This document shows positions 33,116 through 45,010 of a stretch of DNA of 64,000 bases, piece by piece. Below the pieces are notes generated by a model. The model saw nothing but the letters and a program-made list of their open reading frames with translations, had not been told where the DNA came from and searched no databases. The stretch covers positions 408,501 to 472,500 of the forward strand of contig NW_024744462.1 of NCBI RefSeq assembly GCF_018991925.1, written 5' to 3'. Position numbers and translations under genes: made by a program. The number at the start of each line of letters is the position of its first letter. Within the stretch, counting starts at the first letter, position 1. This DNA comes from Homarus americanus. Lineage: Eukaryota > Arthropoda > Malacostraca > Decapoda > Nephropidae.

Positions 33116-33150
33116 CCTAACCTAACCTAACCTAACCTAACCTAACCTAA
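33116..33150 (+). repeat. Interstitial telomere-type repeat, (CCTAA)7
   Basis: Seven perfect CCTAA units, the complement of TTAGG, the canonical arthropod telomere repeat. Confidence 0.9.
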
Positions 33151-33278
33151 AACAAATGAAAGAGGAATTTTCAGTATCAATTTCTTCGGGGAAAAAATTC
33201 TATATATGATAAATTTTAAGTTTTTATTGTAGGCGTTGTAAAAATTTGGAGGACAACCTGTAGAAATTTTGAGAGAAA

Positions 33279-33279
<1 letters not shown>

Positions 33280-33372
<93 letters not shown>

Positions 33373-33565
33373 ATTGACGTTGGAACTGTGGGACAAGTGA
33401 TATTTTTGGTAGGGAAACTTGTGTGTCTCTGTGTGCCGTTGGGACAGAGAAGGGGAAGGAAAATAGTGACAATTTACAAGTCAACCTTTTACAAGTGTGA
33501 GTGTGTGTGTGTGTGTGTGCGTGAGCGTGAGTGTGCGTGTGCTTGTGTGCGTGTGCGTGTGAGCG
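33280..33565 (+). repeat. Long (GT)n and a second GT-rich block
   Basis: A perfect GT run of about 45 units at 33280-33371, then interrupted GT/GC words at 33496-33565. Confidence 0.95.
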
Positions 33566-33702
33566 ACGTTGTCTTGTGAGGAGAGGAAGGGAAATCCGAA
33601 TATAAAATTTTGAAAGTATTCTTGATGTGGAACGACGGATGGAAATTGAGATTAGATCTATAGAGAGCCCAGGCCCGACGATTCTTGGCCATATCCCTGC
33701 CT

Positions 33703-33704
<2 letters not shown>

Positions 33705-33738
<34 letters not shown>

Positions 33739-34470
33739 CCTTTCCCTGAATCCATTCTTTCTCTCTTTTTTGCCCATGGTCGTTTATTTTGTTTTGGATC
33801 CCACTTTTTTTTTACCCCATATCTCTATCTCTCCCTCTTTCTCTATCTCTCCCTCTTTCTCGGAGTCATTCGCCGTTTCTCCTGTATTTTGGTACCTTTG
33901 TTTCTCATCCATTTTCATTCCCCTCTCTATTTCTCTCTTTTTATTTAAAGTTTATCTCTGCTGTTTCCTTTTTCTCTTTATCCTCTCCCCCATCTCTACC
34001 CCTCTACTCGCATCCCTTCTTCTCCTTTCCCTCCTCTCTTCCCTCTTCATAAGCACCTCCATTGTCCTCTTCTTTCTCTCTTTCGTAATCTATCCTCCAT
34101 GCCTTTTCTTTCTCTTCTTCCCTTTTTTCCTGCAATCTTTTCTCTCTACTCCTATCTCTCTTCCCTTTACTGTGCCGTTTTTTTATCCCACTTCTCTAAA
34201 ATTTTCGTGCCCTCCCCCTCCTTCCCTATCCCTCTCTCTCTCTCCCTCTCTCTCTCTCCCTCTCCCCTTCCCTAATCCTTCCCATCTTCCTTCCTCCTTC
34301 CAAACTCCTCCTCCCTTCTTTCTTCCTCCCTATCCCTCTCATTCTCTCCAGTTTCCCTTTCCTCCCCATCTTCCTTCTTCCCTTCCCTCCCCTTTGTGTT
34401 TTTCTCTCTTCTTTCCCCAATTTCCTCTTTCTTCCTCCCTCCGCCTCTCCGCTCTCTGTCTTCCCTCCTC
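33705..34470 (+). repeat. (AG)n followed by 735-bp pyrimidine tract
   Basis: AG at 33705-33736 switches to C/T-rich sequence through about 34470. The 261-residue plus-strand frame is composition-driven. Confidence 0.9.
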
Positions 34471-34506
34471 CCCACCTCAGTGTGTAAGAGGAGAATGGAC
34501 GAGAGC

Positions 34507-34532
34507 GTGTGTGTGTGTGTGTGTGTGTGTGT
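34507..34532 (+). repeat. (GT)n microsatellite
   Basis: A short perfect GT run. Confidence 0.9.
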
Positions 34533-34653
34533 GGGGCAATCCTGGGTCTCACTGAACGGTCACAGAGCCACAACACCAGTGATTCTTCCCCCCTTTGTTT
34601 TCCTGCCGCGTTCGTCTAGGTCTCTCGGATTTGTAAATACTCACCCTGACTCG

Positions 34654-34875
34654 TTCGTGGGCGCTGCTGGTGTGGATTTATCAAAGCAAGACGATGGATT
34701 AGTTGCCTGTTTACGTCAAAGTCGCAAGGATTCGTGGGCGCTGCTGGTGTGGATTTATCAAAGCAAGACGATGGATTAGTTGCCTGTTTACGTCAAAGTC
34801 GCAAGGATTCGTAAATTCATTGTGTCGTTCGTAGACGCTGCTGGTGTGCTATTTTCAGATGCCAGACGATGATTC
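34654..34875 (+). repeat. 77-bp perfect tandem duplication plus a decayed third copy
   Basis: The block starting TTCGTGGGCGCTGCTGGTGT is at 34654 and again at 34731, identical over 77 bp. A third, diverged copy follows from 34808 (GTAGACGCTGCTGGTGTG near 34831, then CAGACGATG). Perfect identity of two copies next to a decayed one indicates recent duplication inside an old array. Confidence 0.95.
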
Positions 34876-35028
34876 ACAAAGACCATTGGGTGAATGCCAC
34901 GAGAAACTCTTAAATAATGTGGAAACGAGACTCGCTTGTGTAATTTAAGGCGCTTTACCTGTGATGTATATGTTAATAAAACTCGCTCTAGCCTATCTAT
35001 CTGGACAATACCTTCAGTTGTCCTCACT

Positions 35029-35135
35029 ACATTCCTCACTTGGTTGTATACATTCCTCGCCTAGCCATATACATTCCTCAACTGGTTTTATACATTCCTC
35101 ACCTGATTTTTTACATTCCTCCCCTAGCAGAATTA
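35029..35135 (+). repeat. 21-bp minisatellite with ACATTCCTC
   Basis: ACATTCCTC starts at 35029, 35050, 35071, 35092 and 35113, exactly 21 bp apart, while the 12-bp remainder of each unit varies. Confidence 0.93.
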
Positions 35136-35202
35136 ATTTATACATCTTCAGCTCAACCACCTGTCGAAACTAATGACTTCAGTGGGGCTAACCAGAAGTT
35201 CA

Positions 35203-35294
<92 letters not shown>
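35203..35294 (+). repeat. (AC)n microsatellite, about 46 units
   Basis: A long perfect AC run. Confidence 0.97.
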
Positions 35295-36420
35295 AGACTA
35301 AATATTTAAGTATGGCTTCTACACAGGTAAATATCACGTGTGTTGTTTTGTCTCCGGTGTACAACTGCCGATGGGTCAGTAAAGGAATCGATAACATTCC
35401 TTCTACTCGTCCGTTTGTCTGTCCGTTGTTTCACCTGTCCGTTTATCATTCATTCCTTTCTGTCCCTCATCTATTTCTCTATCTTTCTCTGTTGTCCATT
35501 GTTTCCGCTTAATATATATTGTAATTAACGACGTTCATTTTTTGTTTTCATTGAGGATTAACACCAACAAAGAGTCATTATCAGAGCCACAAGGGGGAGT
35601 TACTATCGCCCCTCCCACTCTGTTGACTTGTAACTCCATGACGACATAAACACCCTTCCCCCTCACCCCACCACAGCTTTGTCGTGCAGCATAAAATCCT
35701 ACGAATTAACTTGTCTGGGTTTGTGACAGCCAATTAGTGCGAGTCGTGCGTGATGTTACACCAGTGATGCGTAGCTGTGGAAGAAGGGGGGTGAAAGGGA
35801 GTGGAAGAGGATGGTGGAAAGGAAAGGGGAGGAGGGGGGGGGGTCTTAGTGGAATATGTGACGTCATCTAAGTCTCCTATTCACCTCCACCACCAATAGG
35901 AATTTCAGAATAGAAGGGAGGAACTGCATAAGTTTATCGACTCCAATGTTGTGACAGTACCTCGAAAAAACATAATATTCTTGTAATTATCCATTAATCA
36001 TTCTCAACTTTCTGATAATCTAAAAATAAGAATGTCGTGATTTCGTGGAATTTTTGGCCTTGATCGTGGGTATCGTGTGGGTTGTGTAGGAGTGGTTACC
36101 GAGAATTCTAACTGGTGGCTTCTACCTTCGCGTGTTGTGGTAGTTGGTTGGGAAATTCCTGTAGTTTCTAATATCTGTCTACTTGGGTGTGTGTGTGTGT
36201 TAGTCAGTCCATCTCTTTGTGTCTGTTAGTCTTTATGGCTGTTTTGGCTGTGTGTGTATGTACGTGATTAACTATCTGTCTAGTCTGTTTGGTTATCCCG
36301 TCTGTTAATTTGACCTCTATAGTTGGTCAGCGGGTGAGGCGGGTGTAAGACATTGTTAATGGCATGTGGTTAGACTCTCTCATTTCCTAGTTTGCCTTAG
36401 AGCTTAAAGCCACTTAGTAA
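35295..36420. other. Long repeat-poor block
   Basis: Ordinary intronic sequence with a CTGTCCGTT-rich patch (35410-35450), a CTCF-like CCACAAGGGGGAG at 35587-35599, a G-run (35833-35843) and one TGACGTCA at 35859-35866. No exon recognised. Confidence 0.4.
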
Positions 36421-36424
36421 CTTG

Positions 36425-36616
36425 GTAATAGATGTGGAGAGGAAGGGGGAAAGAAGGGGGGAGGGGGAAGGGGAAGGGGAAGGAGGAGAGGTGCTTGAAA
36501 GGAAAGGGAGATGGGAGGGAAGGAATGAAGGAAGGGTAGAGGGTAGAGGAGGGACTGGGAAGGGAGTGATGAGAGTAGGAATGGAGGGAAGGGAGGTAGG
36601 GAACTGGGAGAGGGAG

Positions 36617-36661
<45 letters not shown>

Positions 36662-37455
36662 CTCTCACGTGGCCAGGCCCTCCTCTCCACTAATACCTCT
36701 CCATCCCTCTCTCTCACCCATATATCCCTCCCTCTTTCACTCCCTCCCTCTCCTTCACCCTTCTCTCACCTCTCCCTTTTTCATCCCCCTTTCTTTTCGT
36801 CACTTCATCTCTATTCCCTGTTCACCCTCCATGTAATCATTTTACCCTATATTCCTTCTCCCACCTTTCTCTCCATTTCTCTTCGCTTTCATCATTCATC
36901 CACTTTCTCACTATCTATTCCTCCATTTATCTTCATTTCCTATATTCATAATTATCCTTTCATCTCCATTTTCCTTTGTCTTAATCTTCTCTCCCATAAC
37001 TTCTTTGTTTTTCCTCTATTCTCACTCCTCCTTCGTTATCCTTGTCCTCTGTTAATTTTCATCTTCTTATTCATCATCTTATATCTATTTTCCTTCTTTC
37101 TATCCCTTAATTAACCCTTGTTCCTTCTCACTCTCTCATTCCCCGTCATTTATCCTCCTCTTCCCGTCTTCCCATCAACATTCTCTCCCCCCCTTCTTCC
37201 CTCCCCTTCCTCGCTTATTCCTCTCCCCTCCTTCTTATCCCCTGCCTTCTCCTTCCTTCCCGTTCCTTCCCTCCCTCATTCTTCTCCCTTCTTCCTTCCC
37301 ACCCCTAACCCTCTTCTTCTTCTTCCCCTTTTCCTTCCTACCCTCTCTTATTCCTCTCCCCTCCTTCCTCGTCTTCCCCTACCCTCCTCATTCCTTCCCT
37401 CCTTCCTTCCTCTCCCCATCACTTCCTTCCTTCCTTCCTTCCTTCCTTCCTCCTG
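36425..37455 (+). repeat. Purine tract, (AC)n, then 800-bp pyrimidine tract
   Basis: A/G-rich 36430-36630, AC 36631-36657, C/T-rich 36660-37455 ending in TTCC units (37418-37452). Strand composition flips at the AC run. Confidence 0.9.
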
Positions 37456-37614
37456 CTGGTATACACACATTGAGACACCAGGTCGTCGGCATTGACCTTC
37501 CCTCCTCGGCTAACCTTTAACCGTTCCTGAAACTTGATTTTGTTTGATTTTTCTTGATTTTTTTTTTTTTAGATGTAGATTTGGATTTTTTTTCTTTCGA
37601 TGTAAAGGCAAAGG

Positions 37615-37960
37615 TTAAAGTGGGGGTTTTTTAGGGGGTTGGGGAGAGGGAGGATGAGTGTGAGATGGAGAGGGATATATGTTGAGGGAGGAAGGGGTGG
37701 GTATGTGGGGGAGAGGGGTGGGTGTATGTTGGGGAGAGAGGGGAGTGGGAGGATGAGTGTGAGAGGAGAGGGTGTGAATGTGGGGGAGAGAGGGAAGGGT
37801 GAATATAGGGAGAAAGTAAAAGAAAGTGTGTAGTAGAGGGGAGTAGAGTGTGTGTGGTGCATAATGAAGGAAGAGTGAGAGAGTAAGGAGAGTGTGGAGG
37901 TGTGGGGAAGAGGAGAGTAGGGTAGAGGAGAGGAAGAGGAAAGAGGAAGAGAGCAGCGAA
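37615..37960 (+). repeat. G/A-rich tract with GGATGAGTGTGAGA repeats
   Basis: GGGGGAGAG and GTGGGTGTATGTTGGGG words recur. The phrase GGATGAGTGTGAGA occurs near 37651 and 37751. Confidence 0.75.
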
Positions 37961-38005
37961 GCGCTATGCCAAAAGGGTCCAGAAGGATACGTTTGAAGTT
38001 TACAT

Positions 38006-38006
<1 letters not shown>

Positions 38007-38073
<67 letters not shown>
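38007..38073 (+). repeat. (AC)n microsatellite
   Basis: A perfect run of about 33 units. Confidence 0.97.
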
Positions 38074-38074
<1 letters not shown>

Positions 38075-38540
38075 TCCTGAAAAAACCTATTTGAGTGACT
38101 TAAGCGAAACTTGACACACACAGAGCATAACGTATAAGCAACAAGTGGACAGAATTTCATTGCCAAATAACCACGATCAAGGTTACAATGTTAGGTCAAA
38201 TTTACGTCGCTATTTTGGTTAACTTATGATAATGATACTTTTTAATAATACTTAAGAGAATAATTATCGTCGTGGTATTATGAAATTTGACCGTGGGAGG
38301 CATTCATTTTATTTGTATTTATAATGAATGCGAAAAAAAATGTAAAAAACAAAATTAATATATAAATTCAGGATCATAATTGGGTTTAATTGCCATCATT
38401 AGTTCTTTCATGATAACTAGTGTAGTTATGTTACTAATTTTTACTTATTGTCATTACCGGGATTATCATATTGTGACCAGAGAGACAATTTTGTTGATTA
38501 ACTTTATTTAGTAGTAAATATTTTTGTGGTGGTGAATACA
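38074..38540. other. AT-rich intronic sequence
   Basis: AT-rich with short runs; no gene or clear repeat. Confidence 0.4.
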
Positions 38541-38770
38541 TTTGCATTCCTGAACACCCTTGCAGTCCTGAACACCTTCGCATTCCTGAACACCTTTGCA
38601 TTCTTGAATACTCTTGCATTCCTGAACACCCTTGCAGTCCTGAACACCTTCGCATTCCTGAACACCTTTGCATTCTTGAACACCTTTGGGTACTCCACAC
38701 CTTTGAGGAGCCCAAACATCCTTCAGGTACGCAACATCTTTGAGGTACTAAAGCACCTTTGAAGTGTTGA
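38541..38770 (+). repeat. 18-bp minisatellite with a 72-bp higher-order unit
   Basis: CATTCCTGAACACCTTTG-like 18-bp units. A four-unit block starting CATTCCTGAACACCCTTGCA recurs exactly 72 bp later (38545 and 38617). Decayed CACCTTTGAGG units extend to 38770. Confidence 0.93.
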
Positions 38771-38937
38771 ATCCTCTTAGAAACCTGAATACCCTTCCTC
38801 TCACCAGTCGCGTCCCTCACAGCACCAGACCTCTATAAACGTCAAGGTATTTGTCACGTATTAGTACTAAAACCCTACCTGTAGGTTGAGGACTTTTGCT
38901 GTGCTCCACCACCTCCCAGTATAACCTCCACATCCAT

Positions 38938-39040
38938 CCACTTCACCACCGTACCTCATCCACCTCACCACCATGGCACACCCTCCCTCTCATCCACTTC
39001 ACCACCGTACCTCACCACCATGGCACACCCTCCCTCTCTC
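38938..39040 (+). repeat. 56-bp imperfect tandem duplication
   Basis: CCACTTCACCACCGTACCTC occurs at 38938 and 38994. CACCACCATGGCACACCCTC follows both, with a short deletion in the second copy. Confidence 0.85.
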
Positions 39041-39560
39041 TTCCACACTACCTCTCTTTTTATTCTCTTCCACACGCTCTTTCATCCATACTATTCCACA
39101 CATACTCCATCTAAATACCTTTCATTGCTTCCCCCCATGCTCTACTAATACCCTACCTCACCTTTCTACTCACACTACCCCTTAACCTCTCCCTTTATTA
39201 CCCCTTGCTCCTTACCCACCCCTTCTCCCCTTCTCCCCTCAAACTACTAACTCCCTCCCCCTTAACTCTCCATTTCCCTTCCCCTCAGCCCTTACCCCCC
39301 TCACCTTCCCCTCCCCCCTCACCTTCCCCTTTCCCCCTTATTGATTCCTGGCGGCGTCACAAGAGCAGCGTCTGAAGGCCGACACGCGACTGCAAACACA
39401 CGCACAGGGGTCTTAATGTACCCCCTTCCCCTTCGATCTTCCCTTCCCTCGTTTTACCAATTCTCCTCTTTCTTCTTCTCGTCATATCCTCCCTTCACTG
39501 CCCTCTCCCATTCCTCCCTCCTATCCTCCTATCCTCAACTCTTCACCTCCCCCGCGCTGG
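39041..39560 (+). repeat. Pyrimidine-rich tract
   Basis: C/T-rich sequence with an ordinary GC-richer interruption at 39345-39420. Confidence 0.75.
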
Positions 39561-39669
39561 TCTGCCTCTGGAATCTATATATTAGTCTCAGTGTCGGAAT
39601 GTATTATAAAGAGAGTCATTGAGTTTTTAGCATTAGATATTAAGAAGGTTATCTTAATGCATTAGAGTA

Positions 39670-39803
<134 letters not shown>

Positions 39804-40160
39804 TTCAAGAAAGAGTCAGATAGAAAGAAGAACAAGAGAAACTATATAATCATCAAACAATAATAAGAAGAAAAGTATAATAATCAAGACTAATACTATA
39901 AAAATATATAATAATGAAAGAAAATGAAGAAAAACAAAGGTGCATAAATTCGTCGCGTAAATGAGAGTTTGTGCATGAGCAAAAATCCTTTATAAAGAAG
40001 AAAAAAACATTACAAAGAAAACAGAACGAAGAAAATATTAAGAGAACGGTATAAGACTGTCAAGAAATAACTTTGACTCATAAACAAAGCTCTTTTTACG
40101 GTACGTTGAAGGGAATAAAATAACGAAATGGCCTTTTGGTCGTTGCTTAAAATGGTTTTA
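39804..40160. other. A-rich intronic sequence
   Basis: A-rich with many AAGAAAA words, no array and no gene. Confidence 0.4.
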
Positions 40161-40194
40161 CCCGATGCAAATAAACGAACGAATCAAAATATCA

Positions 40195-40520
40195 GAAAAT
40201 TACCTCGGTTTAACATGGGAGTTTTAACAAGTGACGACTCAAATCACGTGATTGGTTAAACTTGTCTTAACGAAAAATAGTTTAACACACATCTAAAAAT
40301 GTGTACAGTAGTTGCAATCACGAGGAAGTTTAAAATGTAACGAGTGAAATGGTGTTGTTTATATACCTTGGTTTAACGAGGCATTTTTTTTATTTTTTAC
40401 GACTGAAATACTGTTCATGTCGTTCGTGTAAGTTAACGAGGGTACAGTGTCGACATGTAACTTCTGTAATCACGCAGCTGGTGTACCATACTGTAACTTG
40501 GTCGTGATTGGAGTTTACAA
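40195..40520 (+). repeat. Decayed repeat of about 163 bp
   Basis: TACCTCGGTTTAACATGGG (40201) matches TACCTTGGTTTAACGAGGC (40364), each followed by a T-rich stretch and ACGACT(C/G)AAAT. A third GTTAACGAGGGTACAG is near 40432. Confidence 0.65.
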
Positions 40521-40800
40521 ATACGTACATTAATGTTTGATAGCGGGATTTGAGCGTTATAATAGTCAGGATTACACAGCTCGCTCAGTAATGGCATTTT
40601 TGACAGGTGGGACCCAACCTGACTCTAGAAATAGACGAGTTTAATCCACTGGCGGATAATACCTTGAAAGCAAAATGTAGATGAATTGATAAAAATTTTG
40701 TAGGTACTGTAGTTGAAAATGGAAGAATTAATGATTGAAGAGAGAAAGTGTTGCATTGTTTTTACCCAATTAGTTATAAATGAAATGTTCTGTATCGACG

Positions 40801-40995
<195 letters not shown>

Positions 40996-41212
40996 AGGAG
41001 ATATTTGGAGTTATTATTAATGTTGCTGAACAAACTTTTATTTATCACACCAGTAAGTTCAGTTTGGCAGAATATTCGACATCACAAGTAATGAGGTACA
41101 CACTTATTGTTACGTTCACTGATGTCAATTACTGTCAGCTGATAAAAATTTGTTCGTAATGATTTTGACGAATGCGTATATTTAATTAGTGTGTTGCTGT
41201 GCCCGCTTTAAT

Positions 41213-41296
41213 AATGATGATGATGATGATGATGATATAATTAACAAAGGTAAGTTGGTATTTAGTTGTGACCCGGACGTTCACTCGATGAAAGAT

Positions 41297-41338
<42 letters not shown>
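41213..41338 (+). repeat. (ATG)n and a 40-nt poly(T)
   Basis: ATG triplets 41213-41237 and an uninterrupted T-run at 41299-41338. The T-run could be the poly(A) end of a minus-strand retroposed copy, but the sequence at 41339-41520 is not recognised. Confidence 0.85.
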
Positions 41339-41339
<1 letters not shown>

Positions 41340-41529
41340 TAATTACGACCCCCGTGTTGCCTTTGATCTTGATACTGCCGAAAATCTTCTGTTTGCTTTT
41401 CCCAGCGGCTGCCTTCATCACGTTTATCTGGTTGGCTCTCCCTGTTTACCCTCATTGTGTTACGGTCTTGGCATGTTTTTGTGCCTTGACTGTGTGTGTT
41501 CAGCGGCGGGCTACATCGTCCTTATTCTT

Positions 41530-42793
41530 TTTATCTCTACAGAATATCATTGAATATTAATTAACTACTATTTGTTATTACATTTTTTCAGCCTTGGGTA
41601 TCTGTACCATGGAAGAATAGTAATTACTTTATATTACCAGTAAAGCGCCATTCTTTTTCTCTCAATGGCTGCTCCGTGAAAGGCAGGATTGTGCGTGTGT
41701 GTGTTTCTCTTTTATGCTGAAAAACGAATACTAAATCACCAGTGGAGAAAATGAAATTGAATGAGAGGGATAGTTCAATTAGCAGATGTTAACTCGGCCA
41801 GTAATTAGGAAGATGAAATCCAGCAGAGACTGATTAAAAAAAGTTGATTAGTGATAGTCAATAGAGAACGATGAATTGAAATTAAAAAAAAATTATCATT
41901 AGCCAAATTATCTGATAATTACTAATGTTCTCTAAGCCATCAATTCAATGTCCACAAAAAGACGACCCGGAAGAGTTATTAAGTAGAACTAATCAACACT
42001 TAAACACTACAACTTTTTTCTTTTAAGTTTCAGACGATTTTTTTTATTAATATTTAGACAAAATATATTGAAAGGTAAGGTTTAAGCTGTTGAGGATAAT
42101 CCAGTGGTAAAAAATTATAACTTGTCTTTGAAATTAAAACAGAAATAAAGTTGACTAATAAATGATATTATATTAAACAAAAGTATTTATTGTTATTTAA
42201 ATCCAGACAAAAAAATATATAAGATTAAAGTAATAATTATAATCCATCAGTTGAAATGAGATCTTTCTTTATAGTTCGTACAGAAAAAAAAGTTTAATAG
42301 AAAAAGATGTCAGATAAATCACACCAAACAGTTTAATTGATTTTTTTTTTTTATAATTTGAAGAATAATTTTGATATAATAATCCATGAATCAGTATTTT
42401 AACTTTTAGACCTTAATTAGAAAAAACAACGTAATGATTTCTAGAAAGTAAATAATTACGTACCGTATTTTTATTGGAATATGGAAAAATATATATAATT
42501 TTTGGGAATTTCTTTTACCGTGAGTTGGAACTGGAATTTATATCTGTACTGGAGAAAAAAAAGAGAGACGTTGCAATTTGTTCAAGGATTTAAAGTCTGA
42601 ATCTATAATTGTTGTTGGATTGCAGTCTCTCTCTCTCTCTCTCTCAGACAAAGGTAAGAGTCTCCTAGCATTATCAACAACTCTTCCTCAGAATAAAGTA
42701 AAAAAAAAAACAGAGAGAGATAAAAGAAAACATCCAAATGTGTCTTAACTTGATCCCATTTTCATTCTAATCAAAGGCAAGCGGCTTATCGCA
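41530..42793. other. AT-rich intronic sequence, more than 1 kb
   Basis: AT-rich with many short A and T runs, a TC run at 42627-42645, and no array. No coding frame of note. Confidence 0.45.
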
Positions 42794-42865
42794 TCCCATT
42801 TTCTTTTTCCTCCCATTTTCTTTTTCCTCCCATTTTCTTTTTCCTCCCATTTTCTCTCCCACTTT
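42794..42865 (+). repeat. 17-bp minisatellite TCCCATTTTCTTTTTCC
   Basis: Four units in tandem, the last diverged. Confidence 0.93.
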
Positions 42866-42999
42866 CAAGGTAGACTTAAGAAGAGGAGAAAAACACACAC
42901 GAAACTTTGCATTCCTTTCTTTTTCCTTCCAGTCTTGAGTCCTTGTTTTCCTGAGACTCTGTGTGTGTGTTGAATAATTAACTACTGGTATTTAAAGTT

Positions 43000-43375
43000 A
43001 ATTGAAACAGCTTGAAAGTTCAGGGAACTAGAGAATCAGGTACAGTAAATTAGGGAAATAAGAGAAGTGGGAAATCAGGAAACTAAGAGAATAGAGAATT
43101 AGAATTCAGAAAATAAGGAAAACAGAGAATTGGAAGAACAAATAACAAGAGAAATAGAGAAATACACACGAAAATAAAAACCACGGATTATAGAACGAGG
43201 AAAAGAGAGAGAGAGAAATAATCAACAAGAAAATATGAGGGTTAACGAACAGGATTTGAAGAGAAACAGACAATAAGAATATTTAATACGTAGAAAACGG
43301 GAAACCAGGGAAATAACAAGGAGAAACTAGGAAATAAACAGTAAAACGAAACAGAAAACGAGGAACCAGGAAGTG
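43000..43375 (+). repeat. Degenerate purine repeat (GGAAATAAGAGAA words)
   Basis: GAGAAT, GGAAA and AACAGAGAA words recur without fixed period in A/G-rich sequence. Confidence 0.55.
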
Positions 43376-43703
43376 TGGGAGAATAATGGTTTGCGTCACG
43401 CACGAATATCCTGGTCGTCTTTGGGAACCCCCGCGGCACAGCTAAATCCAAATGCCCCGGAGATTCGTTACTTCCTGGGAGGGTATAGGGGGGGAGGGGA
43501 TGTGGGAGGGTGGGAAAGAGAGGTGTGGGAGGAGGACTGTTGTGTATCTCGGTTCTATGTAATAAATCCTCTTGTTAATCACTATCGAGGTGGGTGGATG
43601 GGCGAGTCCTTATTGGTTAACGACGGTGAGTGAACATTTGTGGTTATTAAGTCAATTGTGTAGAATAATGCGTCAAAAAATCGACTACTTGGCTAACATA
43701 TAC

Positions 43704-43705
<2 letters not shown>
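43376..43705. other. Ordinary intronic sequence
   Basis: A GC-richer patch (43390-43470) followed by a G-rich patch. No exon supported. Confidence 0.4.
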
Positions 43706-43754
<49 letters not shown>

Positions 43755-43822
43755 TGAGTCTTTGTGTGTACATGATGATGTTTTTTGTGTACCTGTACAT
43801 GACACCACTGCAGTAAGGTGGT

Positions 43823-43860
<38 letters not shown>

Positions 43861-44186
43861 GCGCGTGTTCTTTGTTGGTCACGCTCGTATACATGGTGCA
43901 ACCTTTGCGTGTTCATGTGGTAATAACCTCTGTGTGTACGTCAACAACCATGTGTGTATATCTAAGTGTTTACGTAAGCATGATGTACACATGACTGTGT
44001 GTGCGCGCGTGCGTGCGTGCGTGACCTCTTCCCCCACGTCATCATCGTGTGGGTGGGTGTGAACGTAATCCTGTGTGAGCATGTGTACGTCACCCCGTGT
44101 GCGTGTGTGGGAGGATGAACGGCGGCATAATCGTGCATTCTGTGTGATCACCGACCATCAGGGCGGAGAGTGAAGGTTCAAAGTCA

Positions 44187-44217
<31 letters not shown>
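43706..44217 (+). repeat. GT-rich cluster and (AC)n
   Basis: GT 43706-43751 and 43825-43868, TGTGTACG/GCGTGC-rich sequence to 44110, AC 44189-44217. Confidence 0.9.
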
Positions 44218-44220
<3 letters not shown>

Positions 44221-44579
44221 ATGTCCGTACCTTTGTCTGATTTTTCTTGATGTACGTTATCTATTTCCTTATTTATTCATAATTCTATTTATATAACATT
44301 ATCGTGCTAATTGCTCTTTTATTTATTTATATGAATTCCATAAAATATCTCCCAGCTATTGTTTAATTTATTTGGTTATTTAATTGTATATAAACATGTG
44401 TGTATTACTATTATTATTTTATTTCAATATAAACATAATTAATTAGATGATACTGTATATCAGAGTAAAAATAATTAATTAAATATTTTTCTATGTAAAT
44501 ACATCTATATAAACTTTTATTAAAGTTCGTATATGGTTTTGTCTTATATATAATCTTGCTATATCACACAGGTCTCTCA
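44218..44579. other. AT-rich intronic sequence
   Basis: Very AT-rich with TTATTTAT words. No gene. Confidence 0.45.
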
Positions 44580-45010
44580 AGGGTGAACAGTGAACTACTG
44601 TAGGTTAGAACTGATCAACTGTTCACCTTTAGTTCATTCGCCTCTGTTCACACCCAGCTGATGTAAAACCATCAATCTGACCCAAGTTGTTAACTTTTTT
44701 TTTTTGTCCCTCGATGTTCCGATTGTTCACACCCGAATGATGAACAATCAATCAGGCACGTCCGAATAGTTATTTGTTCACCTTTATTACTGCGATTGTT
44801 CACCTACGGCAGTTGGACACGGTCAGTTATTGTTGTGCTTCCATTTTATTTCTTCATCACGTTTCCTCCCACTGTTCACATCTGGTCATTGAACAAAAAA
44901 AGTTAAATCAAATTCCTCTGTAAGTCAATGAACAATCAGACACGTCATGTAATTCGTCTTTGTTCATTACATATAACACCGTTGTTCATGTTTGGCCGTG
45001 GAACTTACAT
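44580..45010 (+). repeat. Decayed repeat with GTTCAC and TGAACAATCA words
   Basis: GTTCAC occurs at 44621, 44646, 44725, 44776, 44798 and 44874; GAACAATCA occurs near 44742 and 44929, each followed by an AGGCACGTC or AGACACGTC word. This indicates an old array with units of roughly 75-190 bp. Confidence 0.6.
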
